Part shown: positions 25,939-34,844 of the stretch, piece by piece
How positions within the stretch are numbered: the first letter of the stretch is position 1
Layout: each line of letters begins with the position of its first letter
From: Bdellovibrionales bacterium
Lineage (GTDB): Bacteria; Bdellovibrionota; Bdellovibrionia; Bdellovibrionales; UBA1609
Direction of reading: 5' to 3'
Length of the DNA: 41,914 nt
NCBI GenBank assembly: GCA_020850475.1
Contig: JADZEO010000160.1
Coordinates: forward strand, 1 to 41,914
Notes under the pieces: generated by a model
What the model was told of the DNA's origin: nothing
Database searches by the model: none
Seen by the model: only the letters and a program-made list of their open reading frames with translations
Made by a program: the position numbers and the translations under genes

Positions 25939-28900
25939 TTGGGCAAGCGTGAAGACCTTCGCAAAATCGTACTCCTAGGCAGCGGGCCGATTGTCATCGG
26001 TCAGGCCTGTGAGTTTGATTATTCAGGGACCCAGGCCTGTAAGGCCTTAATGAAGGAGGGCTACGAAGTCGTCCTCATCAACTCCAATCCGGCCACCATT
26101 ATGACGGATCCGGAGCTGGCCACTCGAGTCTACATCGAACCTTTGAAACTGCCTTTCGTAAAGAAGGTTTTGGAACGCGAACGTCCCGATGCCTTGATCC
26201 CAACCCTCGGGGGACAGACGGCTCTTAATTTGGCCTTAGAACTCAATGAAGCGGGTATTCTTAAGGAGCTGGGAATTGAGCTGCTGGGAGCGCGAGTTGA
26301 CACCATCAAAGCGGCCGAAGACCGAGAGCGATTTCGCGATATCTTGGATTCGATTGGAGCGAAGTATCCAAAGAGCGAAATGGTGCGAACCTTTGAGCAG
26401 GGGCTGCAAGTCGCCGAAACCATCGGCTTTCCCTTGATCCTTCGCCCGAACTACACCTTGGGGGGCGGCGGCGGCGGGGTGGCCTTTTCTCTCGAAGAGT
26501 ACAAAGGAAAGATTGCCACGGCTCTTCACGAGAGTCCCACTTCTGAGGTTTTGGTCGAAGAAAGCATCATGGGCTGGAAGGAATTTGAGCTCGAGGTGAT
26601 GCGCGACAAGGCTGGAACTTTTGTCGTCATTTGCTCCATCGAAAACATCGATCCTTGTGGGGTTCATACCGGCGACAGCATCACCGTGGCACCTCAGCAG
26701 ACCCTCACAGATCGCCAGTACCAGGCGATGCGGGATGAAGCTAAAAAAATCATTGAATCCGTCGGCGTGGAAACGGGAGGGGCCAATATCCAATTTGCGG
26801 TTCATCCTCAGACCGGCGAACGACTGGTGATTGAGATGAATCCCCGGGTCAGCCGCTCTTCAGCTCTTGCAAGTAAGGCGACCGGATTTCCCATTGCTAA
26901 GATAGCGGCGTTACTTGCCGTGGGCTACCGCTTGGACGAAATTCGCAACGACATTACCGGCACCACACCCTCTTGTTACGAGCCGGCTTTAGATTATGTG
27001 GTTACTAAAATTCCGCGGTTTGCATTCGAAAAATTTGCTGGTTCCAAAGATGTGCTGACCACGCAAATGAAGAGTGTAGGCGAGGTCATGGGTATCGGCC
27101 GCACCTTCAAAGAGTCCTTGCAAAAGGCTGTATGCTCTTTAGAGGCGCAACCAGAGGGGTTTCCGGTTGTCACGTGCACACACGATCTGGTGACTTACCC
27201 TAACAGTAACCGCCTCTTCCACCTGTATCAGGCGTTTCGCGACGGTTTGTCGGTCGAAGAAGCCAATCACTTAACCCAGATTACCCCCTGGTTTTTAGAG
27301 CAGATCAAGGAGCTCGCGGATTTCGAAAAGGTCTTGTCGAGAGAGTCATTGACGACTGAACTCATCAGGAAAGCGAAGCGCTTAGGGTTTGCGGATGCGG
27401 CAATTGCAAAATGGTCGAATCGGCCAGTGGAAGACGTTCGTTCTTCTCGGTGGAAGGCAGGAATTGTTCCTTGTTACTTCCAAGTCGATACTTGCGCGGC
27501 GGAGTTTGCTTCGTCGACACCATATTTCTACTCCACTTATTGGAGTCACCCCGAGCCTCGTACCCCCCATAAAGAAACGGTGGCGCTACTCGGCAGTGGA
27601 CCGAACCGGATCGGCCAGGGCATCGAGTTTGATTACAGTTGCGTGCGCAGCGTGCGTCAGTTTCAGCGCATGGGGCAACGAGTGGTCATGATCAATTCAA
27701 ATCCTGAAACCGTTTCCACGGACTACGACACGTCGGACGAATTGTACTTCGAACCATTGACTGAGGAACACGTGCTGGAGGTTTTACGGTATGTGGAGCC
27801 CAAAGGGGTGATTTGTCAGCTCGGGGGTCAAACTCCGATCAATCTGGCCCCGTCAATTGTCGCCAATGGGTTTGCAATTATCGGTTCTTCACTTGAGGCG
27901 ATCGACTTAGCAGAAGATCGTGGCCGTTTTGCGCAGGTGTGCAAAGAGTTGCAATTCAAAATCCCAGAATCCGGGATGGCTGCGGACCTCAGTGAGGCCC
28001 GGACGATTGCCGCCCGAGTGGGATTCCCTCTGATTTGCCGCCCGAGCTATGTCCTTGGCGGACGGCGAATGGAAATTATCGAGACGGAAGATGAACTGAC
28101 TTCTTACTTCGAACGACACGGGGCCATCTTTACGAAAAAGGTACCTTGCCTCATGGATCAGTTTTTGGATCGCGCGTTGGAAGTCGACGTGGATCTGGTG
28201 AGGGGAAGTGACTGGTCGTTAATTGGTGGCATTATTGAACATATTGAAGCCGCCGGTGTGCACAGTGGCGATAGCATGGGTGTGCTTCCACCCCAACGAC
28301 TGAAACCCGAAACCAGTGAGCGCATTGAGGCCCTCAGTCTCAGTTTGGCAGACCGGCTCGGCATTGTCGGGTTTCTCAATTTGCAGCTTGCGGTTAAAGA
28401 CGATGAGATTTTCATGCTCGAAGCCAATCCCCGGTCCTCGCGAAGCGTGCCCTTTATCGCCAAGGCCAGTGCGATCCCCTTGGTTGATTTAGGGGTCATG
28501 GCCATGTTGGGATGGAATCGCGCCCGCGTGAGGCCCGAGCGATTCAAATGGAGTGAAGTCGACAAAGTCAGCGTCAAGGGCGTGGTATTTCCATTTAAAA
28601 AGTTTCCCGAGGCCGACTCGATCTTGGGACCAGAAATGAAATCGACGGGCGAGAGCATGGGACGCGGTGACGATTACTCAGAGGCTTTGCTTAAGGCCCT
28701 GTTTTCCAGCCAAATGACTTTTCCGAGTCATGGCGAAGTGTTTTTATCACTGAGGAGCAAAGACAAGTCCGAGTTGGCTCCAGTCATGCGAGACTTGGTC
28801 GAAATGGGTTATACTCTCTCAGCCACTTCGGGTACGGCCCAGTTTATTTCTCAGTTGGGTCTGCCGGTCACCGAAGTCAAAAAGGTTCAAGAAGGCAGAC

Positions 28901-29130
28901 CTCATTGCGTTGATCGCATTCGCTCCGGCCAGGTGGCAGTCGTCATCAATACCACATCGGGACGACAATCCATTGAAACCAGTTTTGGGATTCGCCGAAG
29001 TTGTATCGACTATTCCGTCCCCTGCATTACCGAGAGTGATGCCGCCAAAGCATTTCTTTTGGCGCTCAAAAAACATCTGACGGGAAACTTCGAGGTTGCT
29101 TGTTTGCCAGCCACAAAGCTTTTTGACTGA
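25939..29130 (+). CDS. carB: Carbamoyl-phosphate synthase large subunit
   Basis: A 1063-residue enzyme of normal length that makes carbamoyl phosphate from bicarbonate, ammonia and two ATP. The two homologous halves each begin with a pre-ATP-grasp motif ([20 protein letters not shown] and [20 protein letters not shown]) and carry ATP-grasp domains ([13 protein letters not shown] and [11 protein letters not shown]). The C-terminal MGS-like allosteric domain (about 940-1060) is present and would bind effectors such as UMP or ornithine. The start is TTG, two bases after the unknown gene. Confidence 0.97.
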   Translation: MGKREDLRKIVLLGSGPIVIGQACEFDYSGTQACKALMKEGYEVVLINSNPATIMTDPELATRVYIEPLKLPFVKKVLERERPDALIPTLGGQTALNLALELNEAGILKELGIELLGARVDTIKAAEDRERFRDILDSIGAKYPKSEMVRTFEQGLQVAETIGFPLILRPNYTLGGGGGGVAFSLEEYKGKIATALHESPTSEVLVEESIMGWKEFELEVMRDKAGTFVVICSIENIDPCGVHTGDSITVAPQQTLTDRQYQAMRDEAKKIIESVGVETGGANIQFAVHPQTGERLVIEMNPRVSRSSALASKATGFPIAKIAALLAVGYRLDEIRNDITGTTPSCYEPALDYVVTKIPRFAFEKFAGSKDVLTTQMKSVGEVMGIGRTFKESLQKAVCSLEAQPEGFPVVTCTHDLVTYPNSNRLFHLYQAFRDGLSVEEANHLTQITPWFLEQIKELADFEKVLSRESLTTELIRKAKRLGFADAAIAKWSNRPVEDVRSSRWKAGIVPCYFQVDTCAAEFASSTPYFYSTYWSHPEPRTPHKETVALLGSGPNRIGQGIEFDYSCVRSVRQFQRMGQRVVMINSNPETVSTDYDTSDELYFEPLTEEHVLEVLRYVEPKGVICQLGGQTPINLAPSIVANGFAIIGSSLEAIDLAEDRGRFAQVCKELQFKIPESGMAADLSEARTIAARVGFPLICRPSYVLGGRRMEIIETEDELTSYFERHGAIFTKKVPCLMDQFLDRALEVDVDLVRGSDWSLIGGIIEHIEAAGVHSGDSMGVLPPQRLKPETSERIEALSLSLADRLGIVGFLNLQLAVKDDEIFMLEANPRSSRSVPFIAKASAIPLVDLGVMAMLGWNRARVRPERFKWSEVDKVSVKGVVFPFKKFPEADSILGPEMKSTGESMGRGDDYSEALLKALFSSQMTFPSHGEVFLSLRSKDKSELAPVMRDLVEMGYTLSATSGTAQFISQLGLPVTEVKKVQEGRPHCVDRIRSGQVAVVINTTSGRQSIETSFGIRRSCIDYSVPCITESDAAKAFLLALKKHLTGNFEVACLPATKLFD

Positions 29131-29278
29131 ACAGTCCGAGAAAGGGTTGGAAATATCCGGACTTTCGTCTCACAAGCTCCAAGATTCCGGTCAACTGATT
29201 TATGAGGAACTTGCGATAGACGTCGTTGTCCTATTTGAGTGGATTGATTGTCTTGGCGATTTGTGTTCCAATTTTTTC

Positions 29279-30163
29279 ATGTCCGAAGTTGTCAAAGTCG
29301 AAGACCTATACAAGTCCTTTAAAAAAGGATTTATTCCGCGCCGCCAAGAAATACTCAAAGGCGTCAACTTTACCGTCCCATCAGGGATGATCACGGGCTT
29401 CTTGGGGGCCAATGGAGCAGGTAAGACCACCACGATGAAGAGCCTGCTGGGGTTGGCCTTTCCAGATCGCGGCCGGATCACCTTTTTTGGGGGCAAGGAA
29501 ATTTCTCCGGAGGTCAAACGGCGGATCGGCTTTCTCCCTGAACACCCTTACTTTTACAACTACCTCACCGGTGAAGAATTCCTGCGCTTTTACGGTGAGC
29601 TGTCGACCAATCTTAAGCGGGCCGATTTAAAGTTGCGGATCGAGGCTCTGCTCAAAAAGGTCGACTTGCTCCACGCCAGAGATAAAAAACTCAAAAACTA
29701 CTCCAAGGGCATGTTGCAGAAAATTGGAGTGGCTCAGGCACTCATCCATGATCCTGAGTTTGTCATCCTCGATGAACCGATGAGTGGCTTGGACCCAGAC
29801 GGTCGCTATTATTTGGCTGAAATTATTCGCGAGACCGCCAAGATGGGCAAGGCCGTATTTTTTAGTTCCCATCACCTGCTTGATGCGGAACGATTGTGCG
29901 AGAATCTGGTCATTCTGCGTGACGGCCGAGTCATTTACGAGGGAAAAACCGAAGCTCTCCTGTTGAGCATGGGACACCAGGCTTCGATCGTCTACCTGGA
30001 CAAGGGTGAAAAGAAGACTCTCTCGGCCCCCAGCCTGGAGGAAGCACAAACTTCCATAGACCGGCTTCGCCGTTCGGGGGCGACCATTTTTGAGGTCCGG
30101 CAAGAGCGGGTCAGTTTGGAAGAGGCCTTTGTCAAAGTGGCACTGCGAGGACCACATCCATGA
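29279..30163 (+). CDS. pilH: ABC transporter ATPase, PilH-like
   Basis: A 294-residue ABC ATPase with Walker A GANGAGKTT (43-51), signature NYSKGMLQKIGVAQAL, Walker B FVILDEPMSGLDP and switch histidine (SSHHL). The C-terminal domain (about 225-294) is of the ABC-2 exporter type. The ATG at 29279 is chosen; the open frame continues upstream into the end of carB but that part shows no domain. It is followed by a permease (four-base overlap), pilD and pilMNOPQ, the same order as pilH-pilI-pilD-pilM in Myxococcus, where PilGHI is needed for type IV pili. The pilH name rests on that order. Confidence 0.8.
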   Translation: MSEVVKVEDLYKSFKKGFIPRRQEILKGVNFTVPSGMITGFLGANGAGKTTTMKSLLGLAFPDRGRITFFGGKEISPEVKRRIGFLPEHPYFYNYLTGEEFLRFYGELSTNLKRADLKLRIEALLKKVDLLHARDKKLKNYSKGMLQKIGVAQALIHDPEFVILDEPMSGLDPDGRYYLAEIIRETAKMGKAVFFSSHHLLDAERLCENLVILRDGRVIYEGKTEALLLSMGHQASIVYLDKGEKKTLSAPSLEEAQTSIDRLRRSGATIFEVRQERVSLEEAFVKVALRGPHP

Positions 30164-30927
30164 AGTCAATTTGGGTGCTAGCCAAGAATACCTATATGGA
30201 GATTATTCGGGATCGAATTCTCTACGGCCTTTTGGTATTCGCGTTCTTGCTCATTGGTATGAGCTTGGCCTTAGGAGAACTCAGTTTTGCTGAGCAATCT
30301 AGAATTTCGGCCAATTTTGGGTTTACGGCCATTCATTTAAGTATGGTCGCCCTGAGCATCTTTGTCGGCTCAACGCTTGTGGCCCGAGAAATCGACAAGA
30401 AGACCATTCTCACTCTGCTGGCTCGACCCATCTCAAGGCCGCAGTTTTTGTTGGGCAAGTGTTTGGGGTTGACGCTCATCACTCTCACCGTGGTGGTGGG
30501 TCTGGCACTGGTATTGGTCGGGGTTTTCTTGGTCCTCAAAGTGTCGATCAATGCCCAGTTTGCGATTGCCCTCCTGGGCGTGCTCTTCGAGTCATTGATC
30601 TTGTTGGGTTTAACAATCTTTTTTGGCAGTTTTGCCAGTCCCATGATGGCCGTGGCGTTTTCCGTCGGACTTTTCTTGATCGGTCATTGGCTCAATGACC
30701 TCGCTTTTTTTGCGGAGAAGAGCAAGAGCGAGGGGTTCGACGTGTTCAATCAGGTGATCGGAACAGTCATGCCCAACCTCGAGAAGTTCAATTGGCGGTC
30801 GGCGGTCATTTATGACGAAGTCGTTGGTGTCAAAGAGGTCATGGCAGCCGCTGGCTACTCGCTGGGTTGGTTCGTGTTTTTGATTGCGCTGACCTCCTGG
30901 GTATTCCGGAGAAAAGACTTTGCTTGA
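30160..30927 (+). CDS. pilI: ABC-2 type permease, PilI-like
   Basis: A 255-residue membrane protein with six predicted membrane segments, e.g. ILYGLLVFAFLLIGMSLAL, LSMVALSIFVGSTLV, LTLITLTVVVGLALVLVGVF and SLGWFVFLIALTSWVF. The conserved EIDKKTILTLLARPISRPQF segment after the second helix is typical of ABC-2 permeases and contacts the ATPase. It overlaps the ATPase gene by four bases and pilD by eight. Cargo is unknown; by gene order it corresponds to PilI of Myxococcus. No PilG-like third gene is present. Confidence 0.78.
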   Translation: MKSIWVLAKNTYMEIIRDRILYGLLVFAFLLIGMSLALGELSFAEQSRISANFGFTAIHLSMVALSIFVGSTLVAREIDKKTILTLLARPISRPQFLLGKCLGLTLITLTVVVGLALVLVGVFLVLKVSINAQFAIALLGVLFESLILLGLTIFFGSFASPMMAVAFSVGLFLIGHWLNDLAFFAEKSKSEGFDVFNQVIGTVMPNLEKFNWRSAVIYDEVVGVKEVMAAAGYSLGWFVFLIALTSWVFRRKDFA

Positions 30928-31735
30928 TGATTTCGATCGCTTTTGGACCTTGATTTCGGCATTGGCATTTTTTGGGCTTGGTGCAATTTGGGGTAGCTTT
31001 GGCAACGTCTTAATCTACCGAGTGCCCTTAAAAAAAAATATTGCGTGGCCGGGTAGTGCTTGTCCCAAGTGCCAAGCCCCGATTGCCTGGCGAGACAACA
31101 TTCCCGTACTTTCCTGGCTTTGGTTACGTGGAAAGTGCCGCAACTGCCGGGCCCCGATCTCCTTTCGCTATCCTCTCGTTGAATTATTGACCGCTTTCGT
31201 CTTTGCGGGACTTTATCTGCGGTTTGGATTGTCTTGGAGTTTGCTCGAATATTTGTTGTTTTCATTTGGCTTAATCGTGGTCACGTTTATTGATTTGGAT
31301 CACATGCTCCTGCCCGATGTTTTTACTTGGCCTGGAATGGCGGTGGGCTTAGTTGGAGCCTTGCTTAACCCGGAACGACGTTTTTGGGATGCATTCCTGG
31401 GAGCCGCACTCGGTTTTGGATTCCTCTATGCGATTGCCTATATCTACCTCGCCATCCGCAAAGAAGAAGGAATGGGGGGCGGAGACATCAAGTTGCTCGG
31501 CTGGATCGGGGCGGTTCTGGGATGGAAAAGCATTCCCTTTGTGATTCTAGCTTCTAGCATCATCGGGAGTGTCGTGGGCATCATCTTTGCGATCAGGACG
31601 AAAGGCGGGCTCAAGAGTACCATTCCCTTTGGTCCTTATCTCGTCTTGGCGGCGCTCGCTTATTTATTTGGCGGGGAATCCATCGGACAGTGGTACTTGG
31701 ATCTCTTTCTACCAAGCCTTATTTCACCCAATTGA
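30920..31735 (+). CDS. pilD: Prepilin peptidase / N-methyltransferase PilD
   Basis: A 271-residue inner-membrane aspartic protease that removes the leader of type IV prepilins and methylates the new N-terminus. Present are the N-terminal GSFGNVLIYRVP segment, the zinc-type cysteine pairs CPKC (48, 51) and CRNC (73, 76), FIDLDHMLLPD (Asp125) and GGGDIKLLG (Asp189), plus about seven membrane helices. The TTG start overlaps the permease gene by eight bases. A promoter for pilM lies right behind its stop. Confidence 0.95.
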   Translation: MLDDFDRFWTLISALAFFGLGAIWGSFGNVLIYRVPLKKNIAWPGSACPKCQAPIAWRDNIPVLSWLWLRGKCRNCRAPISFRYPLVELLTAFVFAGLYLRFGLSWSLLEYLLFSFGLIVVTFIDLDHMLLPDVFTWPGMAVGLVGALLNPERRFWDAFLGAALGFGFLYAIAYIYLAIRKEEGMGGGDIKLLGWIGAVLGWKSIPFVILASSIIGSVVGIIFAIRTKGGLKSTIPFGPYLVLAALAYLFGGESIGQWYLDLFLPSLISPN

Positions 31736-31760
31736 CATTCGACGTCGTGTTCGATTTAAT
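31732..31760 (+). promoter_or_regulatory. Near-consensus sigma-70 promoter of pilMNOPQ
   Basis: TTGACA (31732-31737), a spacer of exactly 17 bases and TTTAAT (31755-31760, five of six) overlap the pilD stop. Predicted RNA start is near 31767, giving a leader of about 54 bases before pilM. Confidence 0.75.
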
Positions 31761-31820
31761 CTTTAACGGATTAGGGTATTTACTGCGCCGAAGCATACAT
31801 CTTTGAAGGGGCAGCACAGA

Positions 31821-32876
31821 ATGTTTTTCCCGAGCAAAAAGATCATCGGCCTCGATGTGGGGACGAGTACGATCAAAATTGCTGAGCTCGATGTTACTCG
31901 CAAGGGCGCTAAACTCATTTCATTCGGTCTTACGCCCACGCCCAACGGCGCGGTGATCGGCGGCGAAGTCATGGATAGCCAGGCGATCTCCGAAGCGATT
32001 CGCCGGATGTTAGCTGAAGTCAAAACCAAGCGCAAGAATGTGGCCACGGGACTTTGGGGAACCGCCATCATCGTCAAAAAAATTACTATCCCGCGCATGG
32101 ATGAAAACCTTGTTGCCGAGCAGATTCGCTGGGAAGCCGAACAGTACATTCCTTTTGACGTCAACGAGGTGAACCTCGAATACAAAATTCTCGAGAAGGT
32201 CAACCAGAGCGCGGAAACAATGGACATCATTCTCATCGCTGCTCGCCAGGAAAATGTCTTTCGTTACGCCGAAATTGTCGAATCATCAGGCCTCATTTGT
32301 TCCATCCTGGATGTGGGAGGGTTTGCTCTCGCCAATTGCTTTGAGAGCAACTATGGCGATATGACGGGCAACGTGGTGGGACTGCTTAACGTCGGCGCCA
32401 GTGTTACCAACTTTGTGGTGGTCGAAAGTGGTGAGGTGGTCTTTTGCCGAGATATTCCAGTGGGTGGAATGACCTATAACAACGAAGTGCAAAAGGCGAT
32501 GGGCATCAGCATGGAAGAGGCCGAAGCCCTCAAGATTGCTCACTCCGGAGGGCAACCCGGGCCAGATGAATTGGGACGCGTGATTCAATCGACGCACGAA
32601 GTGGTTTGCGACGAAATCCAAGGAAGTTTGGATTTTTTCAAAAACACCTCCGCCTCAGGCTCGATCACTCACTGCTTTATTACCGGGGGAGGAGCTCGGA
32701 CCGGGGGGCTGAGGGAAAATTTATCGCGTCACATTGGTTTGCAAGTCGAAGTCTTCGATCCGTTCATTAACATTTCGTACAATGATCGAGTGTTTTCTCC
32801 GGATTACATTTCACAAATTCGTGATTTTTCATCAGTGGCGATGGGCCTAGGAATGCGCGAGTTAGGTGATGCATGA
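31821..32876 (+). CDS. pilM: Type IV pilus assembly protein PilM
   Basis: A 351-residue cytoplasmic, FtsA/actin-like ATP-binding protein. The phosphate-binding loop GLDVGTSTIKIAEL is near the N-terminus and the second actin-type motif HCFITGGGARTGGL is near residue 295. PilM binds the cytoplasmic tail of PilN and joins the pilus motor to the alignment complex. The ATG at 31821 has AAGGGG ten bases upstream and is preferred to the TTG at 31803. It overlaps pilN by four bases. Confidence 0.94.
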   Translation: MFFPSKKIIGLDVGTSTIKIAELDVTRKGAKLISFGLTPTPNGAVIGGEVMDSQAISEAIRRMLAEVKTKRKNVATGLWGTAIIVKKITIPRMDENLVAEQIRWEAEQYIPFDVNEVNLEYKILEKVNQSAETMDIILIAARQENVFRYAEIVESSGLICSILDVGGFALANCFESNYGDMTGNVVGLLNVGASVTNFVVVESGEVVFCRDIPVGGMTYNNEVQKAMGISMEEAEALKIAHSGGQPGPDELGRVIQSTHEVVCDEIQGSLDFFKNTSASGSITHCFITGGGARTGGLRENLSRHIGLQVEVFDPFINISYNDRVFSPDYISQIRDFSSVAMGLGMRELGDA

Positions 32877-33469
32877 TTAAGATTAACCTTCTGAAAAATC
32901 GCTCGATGCAGGGGGGTGGCGACACCACCTACGCGGTTTCAATCGATCGTGGCGGCAACGAGGTTCAGAAGGAAGCGGTTATCAAGATCCTCTTGATGGG
33001 GATTTTCGCCGTCGTTTTGGTCTTTGTCGAAAACCACAATGTTGATTCTCTTAAAGAGGAGCAACAACGGTACATGATTCAACTCAATGAGCTGCAGTCT
33101 CAGGTCGACAAGCTAAAGGGCGAAACCACCAAAGTGGCGGAACTTGAAAAGCAGTCCAAAGAGCTCGAAGACAAAATGAAGATCATGAAGCAGCTTTCTA
33201 AGACCCGTCTCCGCGAGTTGAAGGCACTCGATTACCTGCAGTCGGTGATGCCCGAGCGGGTGTGGTTATCGGCGCTGATCTACAATGAAGAAAAGTTTAA
33301 TCTGCGCGGGTATGCGTTGACCGATGACGACCTCACGGACTTGATTCAATCCTTGGACAAGAGCACCTTTTTTACTGACGTCATTCTGCTGCAAGCCAAA
33401 GAGCAAAATACTCCGGAAGGAACTTTGAAGAACTTTGAGATTACCGCCGGGATTGGAGCGGTCGAATGA
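32873..33469 (+). CDS. pilN: Type IV pilus assembly protein PilN
   Basis: A 198-residue inner-membrane protein. The N-terminal tail begins IKINLLKNR, a form of the INLLPxR motif that docks into PilM, with the proline changed to lysine. A membrane helix (KILLMGIFAVVLVFVE) is followed by a coiled coil (about 60-105) and the periplasmic ferredoxin-like domain (VWLSALIYNEEKFNLRGYALTDDDLTDLIQSL, split here by domain features). It pairs with PilO. Four-base overlaps on both sides couple it to pilM and pilO. Confidence 0.9.
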   Translation: MIKINLLKNRSMQGGGDTTYAVSIDRGGNEVQKEAVIKILLMGIFAVVLVFVENHNVDSLKEEQQRYMIQLNELQSQVDKLKGETTKVAELEKQSKELEDKMKIMKQLSKTRLRELKALDYLQSVMPERVWLSALIYNEEKFNLRGYALTDDDLTDLIQSLDKSTFFTDVILLQAKEQNTPEGTLKNFEITAGIGAVE

Positions 33470-34104
33470 CACTTGCCGAACGGATGCAACAGCTGACGTT
33501 TGGTCGATCACTGATGATCGGTGTTGTTGTCGCCGGAATGTACTATGCCATCGGCTACGACAGCGGCACTGCTTTAAACGAGGGAATCGTCAAAACCAAG
33601 GAACAGATTGCCGAGAAGGAAATCGAAATCAAAGGACTTGAGCGGCAACTCGAGCGCATTAAGACCATGCAAAAGGTGATGGGTGTTCTGGGTGGCGAGT
33701 TTGATTCTTTCTTGAGTTATATTCCTGAAAAAATGAGTATGTCTGATCTGATGAAGATCATCTCCACCGAGGCCAAAGCGGCGGGCGTCGGCATTAACGG
33801 CATTGGAGAGGTCAATCGCGCAGGGGCAGGGGGGACTCGCCGGGGTGATGGTGCCCCAAACGAAGGGCAATTTTACGAGGAACTAACGGTCGAGGTGGAG
33901 TTGGTGGGTACTTATGCTCAGCTCCTGTTGTTTCTTTCTTATCTAACCAAGCTCGACAAAATTCTCTCGATCTCGCAACTTTCGATGACGAGTTCAGCAA
34001 AAGTGGGAGATCGGGTTTCTCCGATGATCACCTTTAAGTGTTTCATTCGGGGTTACCGTTATTTGCCTTCTCAAGAAGCCGCAACCACGGGGCAACCGCA
34101 ATGA
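33466..34104 (+). CDS. pilO: Type IV pilus assembly protein PilO
   Basis: A 212-residue inner-membrane protein with one membrane segment near residues 15-30 (SLMIGVVVAGMYYAIGY), a coiled coil (about 42-70, KEQIAEKEIEIKGLERQ) and a periplasmic domain with the typical FYEELTVEVELVGTYAQLL and FLSYLTKLDKILSIS motifs. PilO forms heterodimers with PilN and binds PilP. It is linked to both neighbours by ATGA overlaps. Confidence 0.92.
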   Translation: MTLAERMQQLTFGRSLMIGVVVAGMYYAIGYDSGTALNEGIVKTKEQIAEKEIEIKGLERQLERIKTMQKVMGVLGGEFDSFLSYIPEKMSMSDLMKIISTEAKAAGVGINGIGEVNRAGAGGTRRGDGAPNEGQFYEELTVEVELVGTYAQLLLFLSYLTKLDKILSISQLSMTSSAKVGDRVSPMITFKCFIRGYRYLPSQEAATTGQPQ

Positions 34105-34814
34105 ATTTGAAACAAGCGAAAGGCCTTTTAGCGTATCTTGGTGTGGGACTGGTGAGTACCGGGCTCGCTTTTTTTGTGGCCACCCAGTTTATTACCCCAT
34201 CGCGTTCGCAAACGCCCGACGCTCCTCCGCCGGAACCCGTGTCGCCGGCCCCCGCCCCTGAGGTTGAATTAACCATGCCGCCAACCCAAGAGGCAGGCGG
34301 CACTCCCGCCGCCACTGAGGGGGCCCCTCCAGTTCCCGAAGGCGGACTTCCTCCGCCGCTCCCGGAGGGACAGGTGGCTCCTGCTCCCGGGGACCAACCC
34401 CCGGCAGGCGATGCGGCGATCGACGCGGGACTGGAAGGAATTCCCAAATTTACTGACTTTCAAACGTTCTTAGAGCCTTTCATTTACGATCCTAAGAACC
34501 GCAAAGATCCTTTCAAGCCCTATGTCGAGGTTGAACCAGTCTATCAAGGTGAATTGCAGGGGCCATTGTTACCTTTGCAACGATTTGACCTGAACGAAAT
34601 CCGTCTTGTTGGTATAATCTTCGAAGTGCGGGAGCCGAAGGCGATGTTCCTGGATCCAACCAATACCGTTCACATTATCGGCAAGAACGAGCGGATTGGT
34701 CGCAACAACGGATACATCGCCGTTATTCGTGAAGGTGAAGTGGTGGTGGTAGAGGCGACTCGTAAGGAAAATGAAGTCATCTATACAACGACGGTTATGA
34801 AGATTTCCCGATAA
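34101..34814 (+). CDS. pilP: Type IV pilus assembly protein PilP
   Basis: A 237-residue protein. The N-terminal hydrophobic segment (LLAYLGVGLVSTGLAFFVA) appears to be a membrane anchor; no lipobox is seen, whereas PilP of Pseudomonas and Neisseria is a lipoprotein. About 90 residues of proline/alanine/glutamate linker (38-125) lead to the conserved PilP beta domain (RKDPFKPYVEV, FDLNEIRLVGIIFE, GRNNGYIAVIREGEVVV). PilP bridges PilN/PilO to PilQ. The ATG at 34101 overlaps the pilO stop by four bases; the frame is open farther upstream but inside pilO. Confidence 0.9.
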   Translation: MNLKQAKGLLAYLGVGLVSTGLAFFVATQFITPSRSQTPDAPPPEPVSPAPAPEVELTMPPTQEAGGTPAATEGAPPVPEGGLPPPLPEGQVAPAPGDQPPAGDAAIDAGLEGIPKFTDFQTFLEPFIYDPKNRKDPFKPYVEVEPVYQGELQGPLLPLQRFDLNEIRLVGIIFEVREPKAMFLDPTNTVHIIGKNERIGRNNGYIAVIREGEVVVVEATRKENEVIYTTTVMKISR

Positions 34815-34844
34815 CCGCAGATTGAGCAACTAGGAGTATCAAGG

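Noticed and set aside
29096-29278. N-terminal extension of the PilH-like ATPase
   Set aside because: The first 61 codons overlap carB and precede the ABC domain's usual start; the ATG at 29279 gives a normal N-terminus.
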